From Nymphaea colorata (Eukaryota > Streptophyta > Magnoliopsida > Nymphaeales > Nymphaeaceae), in NCBI RefSeq assembly GCF_008831285.2, contig NC_045145.1, positions 13,390,802 to 13,454,801 of the forward strand: DNA of 64,000 nucleotides, written 5' to 3'. The notes beneath the pieces are model-generated. The model worked only from the letters and a program-made list of their open reading frames with translations, had not been told where the DNA came from and searched no databases. Numbering within the stretch: the first letter of the stretch is position 1; every line of letters begins with the position of its first letter. The translations under genes and the position numbers were made by a program. Shown piece by piece: positions 46,566 to 59,459 of this stretch.

Positions 46566-47857
46566 CAGTGGCGGAGCCAGAAATTTTTTGCTATGGGGCA
46601 CTAATTCATAATATGTGAAAAAATTCTCAAATTAAAATATATGTTATTTTAAAATACATAAAAGTTGGTAAGCATTTTCAACGACTTGAGAGCTTCCTTC
46701 CAAAAAAAAACTAACTTTTCTATTACTTTAAACTTAAAATTTTATTTTTTTAACTACTAAATTTCATGGTAACTAGTACATTGGATCTAATTTCAGCACT
46801 TAGTATATGAAAGTAACTTTCATATCTCATTCTTCTTCATCAAATCATAGACAAATTTTCTGTTGCAAGGAATCAAGACTAAGCCTATTATAGACAACTT
46901 TTCTGTTACATTGGATCAAATTTTCTCATATGAGGGACAAATTTGAGCTTTCCCGTTCAGCCCACACTGGTATACATCCAACGTTTGTCTCTTTGCCTGA
47001 TCATCTTGAAGGCTATTTCAAACCAACTTTGTAATTCTTCATTAGTTAAAGAAATCTTCATTAAGCATTTTCTTGTACAGCTTTAATATCGCTGCGACGA
47101 ACTGCTGCACTTGCTTTGTCAAGTGTAAGGTCTCAGCTTGGCTAAAGGCTAAAGCTCATCCCCTGGTCTCCACACGAACAAAAGCAAAAACAAAAACGAA
47201 AACAACAAAAACCATGTAGTGTTCAACTTCAATCACATTTCAGAAAACAAAAATGAAAGCAAAAACAAACAAAAAATGCCAGTAATATGAAATTTAAATA
47301 GCACACAAACGAGAGAGAACAAGTCAAGTGGAGAAACTCTGCTTCTGGCACCATCCATCTCAGAGAGATAGAGAGCACATTTTCAGTTGAGGGGAATTAG
47401 CAGATTTAAGGCTAACGAGATGCATACAAAATAGAAAATAAATCAAACAAATAGACATTAAACGCCCAAAACCAAACACCCAAAATCGCTGCAGGGCTGA
47501 AGATGTGGAGGGGAGAACTGTGAAGCGGAAGAGCCAACCTGCGGTGGACGGGGGAAGGTCGAAAGGAGGAGCAGAGTCAGCAGACCTGCTGTTGCAGGAG
47601 CTCTGTCCTGCGGCTGCAGAGGGGAGAAGATCCAAGCAAACTTGCTGATAGCCTGATGTTGGAGCTGCAGAGAACTGCTGTGGCAGCGAAACGAAAAAGC
47701 GTGTAAGATGCACAGATTGGGACCGGATCCATTTTTGGTGTGGGCAACACGGCGTCAACACGAGCATGAGGCAGACTGAGGCTCCATTTCACTGTGGAGC
47801 TTTCTTGCGCTGGCGTGGGCAGGCGCCCACGCTTGCCCCACGCTGGCTCCGCTACTG
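46566..47857. mobile_element. hAT-like non-autonomous DNA transposon, 1,292 bp
   Basis: Terminal inverted repeats are CAGTGGCGGAGCCAG on the left (46566-46580) and, reverse-complemented, CAGTAGCGGAGCCAG on the right (47843-47857), 14 of 15 identical. The element is flanked by a perfect 8-bp target-site duplication, GTTGAGAC (46558-46565 and 47858-47865). An 8-bp TSD with CAG-type ends fits the hAT superfamily. A short GTGGGC/GCCCAC hairpin lies just inside the right end. No transposase is recognisable; the minus ORF 47360-47767 has no known domain. Confidence 0.82.
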
Positions 47858-47865
47858 GTTGAGAC

Positions 47866-50800
47866 CTTGTGGATGCAAAACAGTTTCAATGGTAAAATAA
47901 AATTGTTCGATTTTTTTTTTGGGCATGTTCATAAAAAACCAGAATAGTTTTCTAGAAACATTATTCCAGGCCATCAAACACGGACATCTAAAAAAAAAAA
48001 AAGGAAAATGATTATGATGAATTTCATGCATGTGTATGGAAGGTTTTCTTTGCACTGAGAGGTCATTTTGAAATTTTATGAAAGCTAATTTTCCATCGTT
48101 TTTTATTGTAATGTGAACAACGTAGTTGATTCTATTGCCCTGCTAAAGTCTCCTCCCTTTTTTCCATCTCATAAGGTTCAGATTTAGCGTTGGTGCCTCA
48201 GGGTGTCGCCCTGAATGTGCGTTAACTTGTACACTGTTAACCCTTTTGTTTTTGCAGGGTAGGAGGTTGATGCGTTCCAGAGACTGGCTGGCTAGGACCC
48301 TTAGCCTAAGCAGTTGCACTAAGCCCTTGGGATGGTATGGATCCGCTCGGGTTTAGGACTGCAGAAAGGGCGGAGCCAGGTAAGATTGGATTATTTAGAA
48401 GTAGAAGGTTGCAGCTAAAATTGAAATGTTTACTAGCATCTCTGCTCAATGTGGCAGTTTAGATGAACTATAATGTAGGGAGGTCTTCGAGTCAAATTGT
48501 GTTTGTACGATTTGGGGATTCATTGAAACACACTTGCACCCTGAACCAACAGTTTACAGTAAAGCAGTGCAAGAAGAAAGCAAAGAAAGATGAAAGGATG
48601 ATTGGATTTGTTATGAAACGCAAAAAAAGAACAAACAAAAGAGAAAAGCCCTAACCTTTCTTGTGAAAGGGTTGGACGTTGGTGTTGGGTAGGTGGCATC
48701 CAAACTTTTTTTTTTTTTTTTTTTGGGATCTATCTGGACACCTGATTCACAAAAACGAATCCGGTCCGCACCAACATTTCAGACCAGCGTTTGATGATAA
48801 AAGTATGATCGGATTAGTGGGAGATCACATTCAGAGACAGCTCATTTTCAACAATTTCTACGACTAAAACATAAAATCATGATTCATGCCGGTTGGTTGG
48901 ATGTGATCGTGTGGGTTTGATACTGAAGAATCGCGGTGAGTCTGAATCCGAACGTAACTTGGATTCGGCAATGCAACTCGCTTGATTCCGGTTTCATGCA
49001 GGCATGCACCATTGGTTGGCCAGAAAGGTGATGTGGGGAGGGAGTTTATTGAAAGGTCGCATTCTTCTAGATGAGGCGGCCAAGCAGGGATGGGGAAAGG
49101 TGGGAGACGATAAAGAAAAAAACTTTTGCTTCTTCCACCACCTTTTCTTCTTCTTTTTTTTTTTTTGGTAATCCTTAGGTGGTGGGGAAGGTTTTAACAA
49201 ACCCGGCCCCTCCCTCAAAGCCAAAGGTAAGGAGGCATTACAAACCCAACAGGTGAATCATTAGAGAGAGAAGAAGAAGAAGTTTTTTCACCTACCCTGC
49301 TGCCTTTGTGCTTATAGGATTGGAAAGTTCCATAGACACAGAGAGAAATTTGGCAATGACTGAATAGCGTGATGTATTTGGTAACACGTAATCTTCTTGG
49401 CCAAGGTGTCAACTTCTCTATTCGGGTGTTATTAGTCAAAAGAGAAGGTGTTGTATATTTCAAATCGCTGATCAATTAGCAGAAAGATGAACGTGATTTC
49501 CCTTCTTATTCAATTCTTTAGCAGTCAATTATGGAAACCGATTCTTTATTAAATATTTCTTTTTCTTCTCAAGTTGCTAATTATTAATCGCCACAGTTAT
49601 GAGTTATCCATCGCCTAGATAATGACAGTTCCACTAGAGGGAGTTGAAATACGGATTGCGGGATAGTGAGGTTGCATTATTATAAACAAGCGGTGCCTCC
49701 TGAGCTCTGCCCTTCACATGTACACTTGTCTTGGAACAAAAAGAGGGGCACAAGAAGAAGAGATGGAAAAGAGAAAAAAAAAAGAAAGTGCTGCATGTGG
49801 CCACTAATAATCTATATGTATATATAACTAGTAGATAGCATGTCAATGTTGTGACATTGCATTGCTTGCCCACCCTCCCTCTAGAACCCTGTCGGTCTTC
49901 CATCATGCCCCCCCCTCCCCCATTCATTGCTTCAACGAGTGTAGCGGCTTTAATTAGCAATTGCAAGCGCCAGCCGGCCACTCCAGCATCTATGCTTGCA
50001 TAACTGTCAACCAATCGTGCAGCTTAACTAGTTTATCTTTTATGTGGAACATACAGTAACCAGATCAGAAATAAAAGAATTTAATGATTCGACAGAATGT
50101 AGTTTTCCACATATGTTCCAACTTCGACAGCTTTTTTTTTGTTTCTGACTAGTTTTTTTAATGTCAATTAGCATTCAGTAAAATTAGGATTGCCCCAGCA
50201 AATATTGGTTGCCAGACAGGTCCTCTTTTGGATTGGCTTCCCCTCCCTCCCTCCCTCCCCTACTTAGCCCATGTTTCTTTGTTAAATGGTAGGGGATGAG
50301 GAGTACAAGTGAGAAATGATACATTTTTACCATATTCTTTGTGTATTTGGGTTTGACATTAAAATTTTTTTCAAATATAAAAATTATTAGCCTACCTGAT
50401 TTCCGATTTCACTTTTCTTTAATTAATAAAATGTACTATTGACTGAAATAATCATAATTTCGCAATGGAAGTCACGTATCCTTTAATCGATCGGGGGGCT
50501 GTTTAAAAACTTGTTGGGCCCAACAGGACTCCTAGGTCTTCAATATTGGATATGGGAAAAAAGTAGAAGTCATTTTGTTAAAGCTGGAAGATTCGATAAA
50601 AGGCTGAGGCGCGGTCGGGAATTATGAAATTTCAAACTACCGGCTTAATTGTTCCAAGATGTCAGTGATGGAATTATGAATCTGAAATCCTCTTCTTAGC
50701 TTGGTGCAGTTTAATTTTCTTGCTAGAGAAGAGTCCCTTTTTGCACGGCGCGAGTCATATTTGTTGAGCGAAGGAGGAATTTGAGCTCTTTGCAAGCTGA

Positions 50801-53800
50801 GAAAACAGAGGACGGGTCGTTTTACTTCCAAACAAACGGGCAAGCGCATTCATTGACTGATAAAAGGTCCATGTTCTACGAGACTCCCTGTGGTTCTGCT
50901 CATGATGAACAGCTTCCAGTAGGCGGTTTTTGCAGGCGCTTCCCTTTACTTTAGTGGATCCATCATCTTTAATTTGTAGGATGCAGCCATCTAATTCGTT
51001 ATATATTTCCTTTCCTCCTCTCATCAAGCGAGGTGGATATGTAATGAGCAAAAATAAAGAATTTAACTCGTAGAAGCTGCTAACATAGCGTTTGCCTAGC
51101 TAAGACTGGATGCTTGGAATATATTGGGAATGCTGGCTTGGATATCTCGGGGTCAGGCAGGACGCACCTTGTTTAGAAATGCATGCACTAGCATCCAAAT
51201 GTAGCATCTACATAAGCGGGACACGATATGCCATCTCACGCTTCTAATGTAATTTTATATTCGTGGTTGTTTTGGGTGTTACTGAAAAATGAAAACCCGT
51301 TTTCCGATATTCGCCAAAGATGCGCATCAGCAGAGTTGGGAAGAGATATAACATAATGTCAGTAAGCAAACGGTTGTCCCTTCCGTTTTCAATCGCTTTC
51401 TCTCCTGGTTTAAACTTTTTTAACAGTCTGTATCTAAAGTCTACTGGAAAGCAAAAAAACTGATCCCAACAGCTTACGTAAGTCGTTGGAGACGAATCAT
51501 CGAGTCAGCTAGCTGCACGAGAACTAGCTTGTATACCAGGGTAGGTGCAGAGTTTGGAACGTAAGTAGGAAAAGTATTTCATTTTACCAGGTCTCCCTTA
51601 TCCACCTAAGGTATTAATTCTTCTTTTGGGTGTCCCAGGGTGGCTGCTTGAACTTGCATATAGAGTTTGGAACAAGCTATCGGAGAAGTTGATTCGTTTC
51701 ATCGAGGGAAACCAGGGATTGTGCAGAAATTGAATATTTTACAAAAAATTAATGGTTAAACGTGCAGCTTTATTGTGGTGCGGAAGTCTCCCAGAAATTT
51801 ATGTATTTCGCGTTTGAACGAAAAAAGAGAAGGGGAGATAGATCAGGGTGGTGTAGACTAATATATTTGACAAAAAAACGCATTAATTAAGAAGGAGAGG
51901 AGAAGGGGAGCCCGGCCAAGAGGGTGGCCAGGCCGGGTCTGTCAAAAAAGTTGTGGAGACATTACGAGAGAAGGTGGCGATACTGGCTGGCGTCTCTCTC
52001 TCGCTTGATATGGATGGAGACGGTGATTGGCGTTGAAATGAACGTCTCAACCAAAACTTCGTCGTCTCTGCTTTGCATTGGAGGTGAGAGAGATTTGGTT
52101 GTCATCGACGTCCTCATCTTCGAGAAGGAAAGCGACTTTCACTCACAAACTTTGTAATATACATATCTCAGCAATTTTGGATTCTCTTGCTATTCGTGTT
52201 TCCTTGTTGTCGTCGGCAAAATTTTTAATTGGAAGGAGCTGTGAGTTTGACAAGATATTCGGGATTTTTAAATGCCTGAGGTGTTGTGATTAGGTGGGGC
52301 GGCGCTCTTGATTGCCAAGCATCACAACGCCCCGTGTGGAAACATATTAAAAGCGTGGAATGACTTGTTGGTTAATTTCAAACAGCCAGCTCGCTGGTCC
52401 AAAACTTTTTGGGTGTTTTGGGAAATAGGCAGTAAACTTACTTAACCCAGCCAGTGGGGTGACCATGCGAATTCAATTGGTTAGCAAAAAAAGATTTAGA
52501 AAACCAACAATAATTAAATTAGTTAGTGAAGAGAATCAAATTAAAGTTTATATTTTGTGAAAATAAAAGATTTAGAGGCCAGAGAAAGTCAAACAAAAAA
52601 TTAGTGGCAAAATTGCCATGGTGGGGCGGGGCCTCTACTCTATATCGAACCGAAGACCAAACATATCTAAAGCAAATGCTTGATCTGACAATATCGTTTA
52701 AAAGAGAAAGCTGGTTCTTGCACATGCAATACAATGTTTATATAGCAAGAAAGAAAAGGAAGAAGGCGATAGATAGGGTATGTATGGGTTAATATTTTTT
52801 CAAAGGAGATGGTAGTTTTCGGGGTCCCTCCCCTCTGGTTCCACTTTGACAGCAATTCAGAAAGATGGGAAAGCAGTTTCGGGCATTTTGGCTTTGAGAA
52901 TGTTAAGCTTGTTTCCTTCCCTCGACGTGTGGAAAAGGTTGCTCGTTTTCACATCCAAGAGAATTAATTCTCTTGGCTTAAGGAAGTTGTTTTCAGCTCT
53001 TCTTCTCCTTCTTCCTCTCGGGCAGTTCGGGCTCGGAAGAAAGAAAATAAAAAAGCGAGAAGAAAAGAAAAGGGAGCTTCCACGCCCTTACGCCCTTATG
53101 TTCCACGCTCGGAAGGAAAGCTGCCAATTCCAAATACAAATTTATCAGCTCTTTAATTTAACGCACGCCTGATTGAAGAAGAGCTCTTGAGCTTAGTTGT
53201 TGTATTCTGGGAGCTCAGCTCATTGGCGTCGAAGGGTGGCGATTGAATCGGAAACCAACGCCTTGAAAAGCCAATACAACAACATCCCATGTTTGTGGCT
53301 TAATCACGCCACATCCGATTTCAGAGGAACAAGAAAATACATATATAAAGAGAGAGGGAGAGACTTGAGCGACTGGAATGAAGGGAAGGGGTGATCTCGA
53401 CAACACCATATTTTTGGAGGGGAACAATTGGTCCCAAGTAGGGACAAAGTTTTCCGGATGCCAGCCAACCAAGTCCACTCCCAACTCAAACGTCAATGGT
53501 AGGCGTGACTGACCTGGACTGGATTCAGAGCGCCAACTCTATCTAGGAGACCTTTTCATCCTTACTCCATGAACCTCCTCCCCCTCTCCTTGTCAAATTA
53601 TATTGAAGACCGACATTGACGCCCGCTTTCTCTCCCTCCGCCTCCGGGGAAGAAAACATGTAACGATTCCACCACCCTTCTTCCAATTAGAAGCTGTCAG
53701 GATATAAGCGCTTCCATCTTTTGTCAGTTTCCACCTCATTTTGAAATCTTCAACAGACCGTATATATTTCCGGGTATCCAACCAAAGGTATAGGCAATTT

Positions 53801-55091
53801 CCCCTACAGATCCAGGTCATTTATATATTAAAACCTCATAGGCAATTTCATTTATATATATTACTGGCTCTTAAAAATCCAAGTATTAGTGCCTGGCTTT
53901 TGTCTGTGTCGAACTATATTGGCCAGGATAATTTGAGTAAAACGTAAGAAGTATAATCTTATTGACATGCAATATCGGCGGCTGATTTTTCTCTCAACCT
54001 CAACGTGAAATACACATGAGTTCGTATACACATTGGTCTTGATAACACTATTATTCCCTGCTTTGGTTTGCAGCATCTCAACGTCCTCTCCTGCTCCTGG
54101 TTGGTTGCCTTCTATTATATTTGCACTTGGAAAATTCGTGTGAACGAAAGACAACATTTGCCATGCGTTTTATAAAAGCCCTTCAATATTTTTTTTTGAA
54201 AATCGTTAACAACCCTTTTCACTCACACGCCCGTGGGAAAGTGTCGTACATGGAAAAATCTGACTTTCCCGTAGACAACTAAACTTTTCTGGATCACCGC
54301 ACGCCTTCTACGAACTTTCTGCTCACTTTTTTTTTTCAATAAAATTGAAAGATACCTCCTCAGGGATCTAATTAAGGCTTTTCCTTTCATGTCCTCTTGT
54401 TCATGTTTCTACCGCGCTTGAAGAAAATGATATCCCTCAACGCTTGAGTAACAACAATCCTCTGCTCATCTGAAAAACGTGAAATCTTTTACTGAACAAT
54501 TTAATTTTGTGATTAACATAAAATAGTAGATATAAAATAACATTTTGGCTAGGGGTTTCGGTTAATCTCAGTGAGACTCAGGTTGGGGTCTCAAGATCCT
54601 CAGCTTCAGCTAGTGGCTGTTGGTTAATTTTCGTGTTTCTAATCACGTTATGTATGTTAGCTTATGTCCTTACATGCGCCCGATTTGGTCCCAAGTTTTC
54701 GACAAAATATTTAAAAAAAAAACCGATGAAGATGTCATACAAAAATATCGGGAACCATAGGTATTGGACGTCTTAACCTTTTTGTTTGTTAAAAAGAAGA
54801 AGAAGAAGAAGAAGAAGAAGTCAATGCCTTGTGGCGTCACAGCTCGCAAGTGGGGGACATTAAGCGAAAGAGTCGTATTTTCGTTCCGAAAGAAAAATGC
54901 CGAAAAAGAAAAACAGTCTGCATTTGGTAGAGTAGGTGATGGGGGAGGAAATGAAATTATTGAGGTCTGGAGGGACAAACCTGATTTCCTTCATATACCC
55001 CTTCCTTTGTTACCATTATTCTCCATCCACTACCTACATCTCCGGCCCCCTCTCTCTACCCTTGCCTGCAGAGCTTCTGCACCTTGAAACG
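47866..55091. other. Gene-poor interval upstream of the RLCK gene
   Basis: About 7.2 kb. Poly-T tracts (48703-48724, 49150-49166), scattered ORFs of 60-126 codons on both strands (for example 49634-50014 on -, 51924-52157 on +, 52846-53172 on +) and no recognisable domain. An inverted repeat CCCGGCC/GGCCGGG lies at about 51910-51937. The last 200 bp should be promoter and 5' UTR of the kinase. Confidence 0.5.
54794..54820. repeat. (AAG)n microsatellite
   Basis: About nine AAG units, 270 bp upstream of the kinase ATG. Confidence 0.9.
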
Positions 55092-58000
55092 ATGACATGG
55101 ATGGACGCAATTGCCACTTGCTTTAGTGGTGAAGACGATGGAGATGGCAAAAACAAAGGGAGAAGAAAGGGAAGAGCTGCTACTGTTGCCGCTGCTGCTC
55201 CTGCAGGCAGGAAGATGTGGAAGCAGACGTCCATGCAGCGGCTCTCCTTCTCGGATCTAAGCAATCCCCAATCACCACGGTTTGCAGAAGATCTCTCCTT
55301 CTCCCTGGGCTCCAACATTTGCGTCTTCACGACCAACGAGCTGCGGTCCATTACCAACAACTACTCCTCCAGCTATTTGCTCGGAGAAGGCGGTTTTGGC
55401 CCCGTTTACAAAGGTTTCATCGATGAGAAGCTGCGTCCGGGAGTACTGAAGCCGCAGACTGTTGCTGTCAAGCTTCTCGATTTGGAAGGCCTTCAAGGCC
55501 ACAGGGAATGGCTGGTAAGTGGAATACGCTCCCAGTCTAACATGCACATATGTACAATTCTTACCTTTCTCTTGAGACGCAAGCCGTCCACGTTCCTTGC
55601 TGCATCGCCGTATCAGATGGATGGCTGGCAAGGGCAACAAGGCGGGTTTTAACTAACTTTTAATTAAATTTCATATACACTGAGCGCGCAAGTAAGTCAT
55701 CGAAAGGGTAATGCATATTGGTTGTCTTGGTTTTGAGAGACTTGAAACGAAAATGCTTTGCTTTCTTAGCCACGCGACTTTGGTTTTCAATTGAGCTGCA
55801 GAGAGAGAGAGAGAGTACTAGAAGTGATGATGTCCTAAATCTCAAACACTTGGCATATGTTTGAAAATTTGCTTACCGTGTAGAGGAAGCGCGAAGATAC
55901 ATTTTTATATTCAATTCTCCGAAAATTTGATTATTAAACAGAGGGACAGATGAAGATTTACATATATATGTCGCGAAGTTATGTCTGCCTAAACAAAATG
56001 TATGCATATTTGGGTGGGCGCAGGCAGAGGTGATATACCTAGGGCAGCTGAAGCACGAGCATGTGGTTAAGTTGATCGGTTACTGCTGCGAGGAGGAGCA
56101 GAGGCTGCTGGTGTATGAATTCATGGCACGCGGCTCTCTGGAGAATCATCTTTTTAAAAGTATGTCCTGCCCCTACATCTTCATGTATCCTGCAAAAACC
56201 TGTGTTTTTTTTTTATTTTCAGAAATATATATGCACCTGACCTCATCTATGTAGTCTTTAATTTTTCTCGGAGGGGAGGGAGAAGTAGAGAGGGAGGGGA
56301 GGTAGCCATACGCATCGCCTACAAGTAAAACCCACCCAGCAGGGAATATTTCCTTTCTGCGGATTTCTTTTTCAAAAAGTAGGCGGCCGGCCTCTTTTGG
56401 TGATAAATGGTCAAAAAGAGGGGGGTTTGGACCAAGCAATTTGCGTCACATATGCCATTAGGTAAACCAAACGCAAATGCTTGATTAATGGAAATCACAA
56501 CCATTCCCCATGCGAGCTGACCAAGATATTCTCTTCACCCCGTCCACAAGCTAGCTAGCAAGCAGATGCAGATGGAGATGCAGATGCAGATGCAGATGCA
56601 GATGCAGACGCTGATGCTGATGCAGATGCTGATGCTGATGCTGATGCTGATGCTGATGCTGGGCGGGGCTACCAACTTATCTTCCCCACCGGCACCGTCC
56701 ATCCACTCAAATTGATATTGAAGACCCAGCAGGCTACTCCGGATTCTTCAAGCGCGGGTTGGTGCTTTCATTAATGACAGGGCCGGTCTTCGAGTCACCA
56801 AATTAAACCATCCTCTAGCTAGGATAGCTCCAATAAATCAGCCCCTCATGGACCCAAGTTGTAGCGTCATCATCAACACATCCATCTTGGCGGTGGATGG
56901 TGATGGGCATCGCAAGTGAGAGGTAGGGCAGGGCGACCGACACCCCTTCCAATAATCGATTTTTCAGGACCAAGTCCATCGCCTCCAATCACCTTACCTT
57001 CTCCATGCGTATGAGTGCTCCAATTCTGGATGTCGTTGCGCTGCAGACTATACACACTCGCCTGCCAAACTGCATGCATGGTCCCGTATTGCTGATTTGG
57101 ACTATATGCGACTTTTAAAAATGTTCATCTTTTCGCTAAGAATTAGTCACTTGATTTGTTCTTCACGCTCACCTCATTTTAGTTTTCACTCTTAACAAAA
57201 ATATATATATATATTTCTCTTTGACAGAATTTTCACCATCATTGCCATGGGCAGCAAGACTGAAAATAGCAGTCGGAGCAGCCAAGGGTCTTGCTTTTCT
57301 TCATGGGCTGGAGAGGCCCATCATCTACCGAGACTTCAAAGCCTCCAACATTCTCTTGCATTCGGTAAGTGCCACCTCCTCCTCCTTCCTGATCTCTAAC
57401 TAATTTCAGACAAATCTAACTTTCCAAATTCGCGACACAGGATTTCACTGCAAAGCTCTCGGACTTTGGTCTTGCAAAAGATGGTCCGGAAGGAGAAGAA
57501 ACTCATGTTTCAACCAGAATAATGGGTACACACGGTTATGCGGCACCAGAGTATGTTATGACCGGTAATCAAAATCCATGCCAAGACTTTCACCCGTGCT
57601 TCCATGGTTTGGTTGCTAATTAGCCATAAGTACAATTGGTTTCTGCAACTAATTATTGCACCCCTGTTTCCATGGTTTGGTTGCTAATTAGCCACGAGGA
57701 CAATTGGTTTCTGCAACTAATTATTTCGCCCCTGTTTCCATGGTTTGGTTGCTAATCAGCCAAAACAATTGGTTTCTGCAACTAATTATTTGACCCCTGC
57801 TTCCATGGTTTGGTTGCTCATTAGCCACCAGGACAATTGGTTTCTGCAACTAATTATTTCGCCCCTATTTCCATGGTTTGGTTGCTAATCAGCCAAAACA
57901 ATTGGTTTCCGCAACTAATTATTTGACCCCTGCTTCCATGGTAACAATTGGTTTCTGCAACTTATTGACGCCATCCTTTTCAGGTCACTTGACAGCAAAG

Positions 58001-58510
58001 AGCGATGTCTATAGCTTCGGGGTTGTTCTTCTGGAACTGTTGACGGGGCTAAGGGCAATGGACAAGAATCGGCACGGTCGACAGCAGAACCTGGTAGAGT
58101 GGAAGCGCCCTTACCTTAATGACAGCCGGAAACTTAACAAGATGATGGATCTAAACCTGGACGGCCAATACTCTGTCAAAGCAGCACAGAAAGCAGCTGC
58201 ATTGGCTTATCAGTGCCTAGACCACAACCCATGGAAAAGGCCCCACATGCGCACGGTAGTCGAAACACTTGAGCCACTCCAAGAAATGAAAGATATTGCA
58301 GTCGCCCACTTCGTCTACACGGTGACCCAAGAAAATGGGAAGGGCGAAGAGAGAGACAGAAAGCAAGCAGCTAAAGAGAATGGGCACTCCCCACGCAGAC
58401 GAAATGAACAACGTGGACATCGCAATCGTTCTCCAATTTCAGTAATGCCATACAAGAACTCCCCGAGTCCGAAACACAGGAGCAACGAAGGGACAGTAGT
58501 AAACCAGTGA
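55092..58510 (+). CDS. RIPK: Receptor-like cytoplasmic kinase, RLCK-VII, RIPK-like
   Basis: Five exons, 55092-55514, 56024-56159, 57228-57364, 57441-57564, 57984-58510, join in frame to 448 residues. The N-terminus contains CFSG, a possible palmitoylation site, and the family motif [12 protein letters not shown]. The kinase domain has the Gly loop [11 protein letters not shown] (98-108), Lys127 (VAVKLLD), the RD motif [13 protein letters not shown] (Asp222), [10 protein letters not shown] (Asp240), [10 protein letters not shown] and [16 protein letters not shown], so it should be active. The long text shared with Arabidopsis RIPK ([40 protein letters not shown]) supports this subgroup. The C-terminal 80 residues are basic and low complexity ([30 protein letters not shown]). 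RIPK phosphorylates RIN4 and acts in immunity and root signalling in Arabidopsis (established). An AATAAA lies at 58539. Introns 2 and 4 hold repeats. Confidence 0.95.
56563..56660. repeat. Hexanucleotide repeat (GATGCA)n/(GATGCT)n in kinase intron 2
   Basis: About 16 six-base units change midway from GATGCA to GATGCT type, with one interspersed reversion. It lies in the 1,068-bp intron 2. Confidence 0.92.
57598..57966. repeat. Minisatellite in kinase intron 4, alternating 68- and 65-bp units
   Basis: Units run 57598-57665 (68), 57666-57733 (68), 57734-57798 (65), 57799-57866 (68), 57867-57931 (65), then a partial unit 57932-57966. Each contains TTCCATGGTTTGGTTGCT, then TTAGCC or TCAGCC, then ACAATTGGTTTCTGCAAC. 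The long units share AATTAGCCA plus a four- to six-base insert before ACAATTGG; the short ones read AATCAGCCAAAACAATTGG. The array fills most of the 419-bp intron and stops 17 bp before the exon 5 acceptor. Confidence 0.95.
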
Positions 58511-59142
58511 TCAATATATATGTAGTAGACTAGAGGAGAAAATAAAAGCTCCTCATCATACTTCCGAGTGTTGAGTTGATTCATCTTCTTAATCTGCTTT
58601 AAGGGTCATGGATGCCTTGTCACAGCGCTGTGCTAGGAGGCCTTGAGAACTCAAGGCCGATAGTTAAGGAAAATAAAGCTCCCAGTTGTGTATATACATA
58701 TGATTGTAGCTGAAAGTTTTGGGGAGTACCACGCGTGTCGGTTCGTTCCTCGATGTTTTGTCGAAAGGACTATTCTAATTCATTATTTGAATGCGAGTAG
58801 CATCTCTTGCAAGGTTGTTATATCCCAATGTAGATTGTAGTCCTTCCTCAAGCACGACCAATAATTGCATTTCATGTAAACTACATACACATGTATATTG
58901 GAATGTTTTCTCTTGAAGTTTTGTTTCATTGGCTCAAACTCCAACTACCAATAGCATTACAATTTGTCGGTACATTCAAGTATCTTGGAGCAAACGTTAG
59001 CAGGTGCCAACTTCTCTCATATGGAAGCACAATGTTGTCCTTGTGATTAATCGCTGATCATTTAGTTCATTCACGGACGGAACTTATGTTAACAGTATAC
59101 ACTAGCCTGAATTTGCAGCAATTATGTCTAACGAATGGAAAC

Positions 59143-59145
<3 letters not shown>

Positions 59146-59202
<57 letters not shown>
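59146..59202. repeat. (TA)n microsatellite
   Basis: About 28 TA units in intergenic DNA. Confidence 0.95.
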
Positions 59203-59210
<8 letters not shown>

Positions 59211-59395
59211 TCAAGATTTCTACCAAGTAGCAGTAGTTCATAAACCGAAGTCCCTTTTTCTTCCAATTCAGTGCAGAGCAATATCTTTTCTGCTCTACAT
59301 TCTAAAAATAAAAGGACTTTGTCCATCTAACGTAGAGGAAACTTTCTTTCAATAGACAGTGGAACAACTTTTCAGGTGTAGAGAGTAATAACGTT

Positions 59396-59459
59396 TTTCG
59401 ATAAGGAACTTCAGAAAGAATGACATATTTCGACAAGGAACTTCAGAAAGAATGGGCTT
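59396..59459. repeat. 32-bp tandem duplication
   Basis: Copies 59396-59427 and 59428-59459 match over the first 27 bases with one substitution (TTTCGATAAGG versus TTTCGACAAGG), then diverge. Confidence 0.85.

Noticed and set aside
57598-57966. CRISPR-like regular repeat array
   Set aside because: Units are contiguous without spacers and lie in a plant intron. It is a minisatellite.
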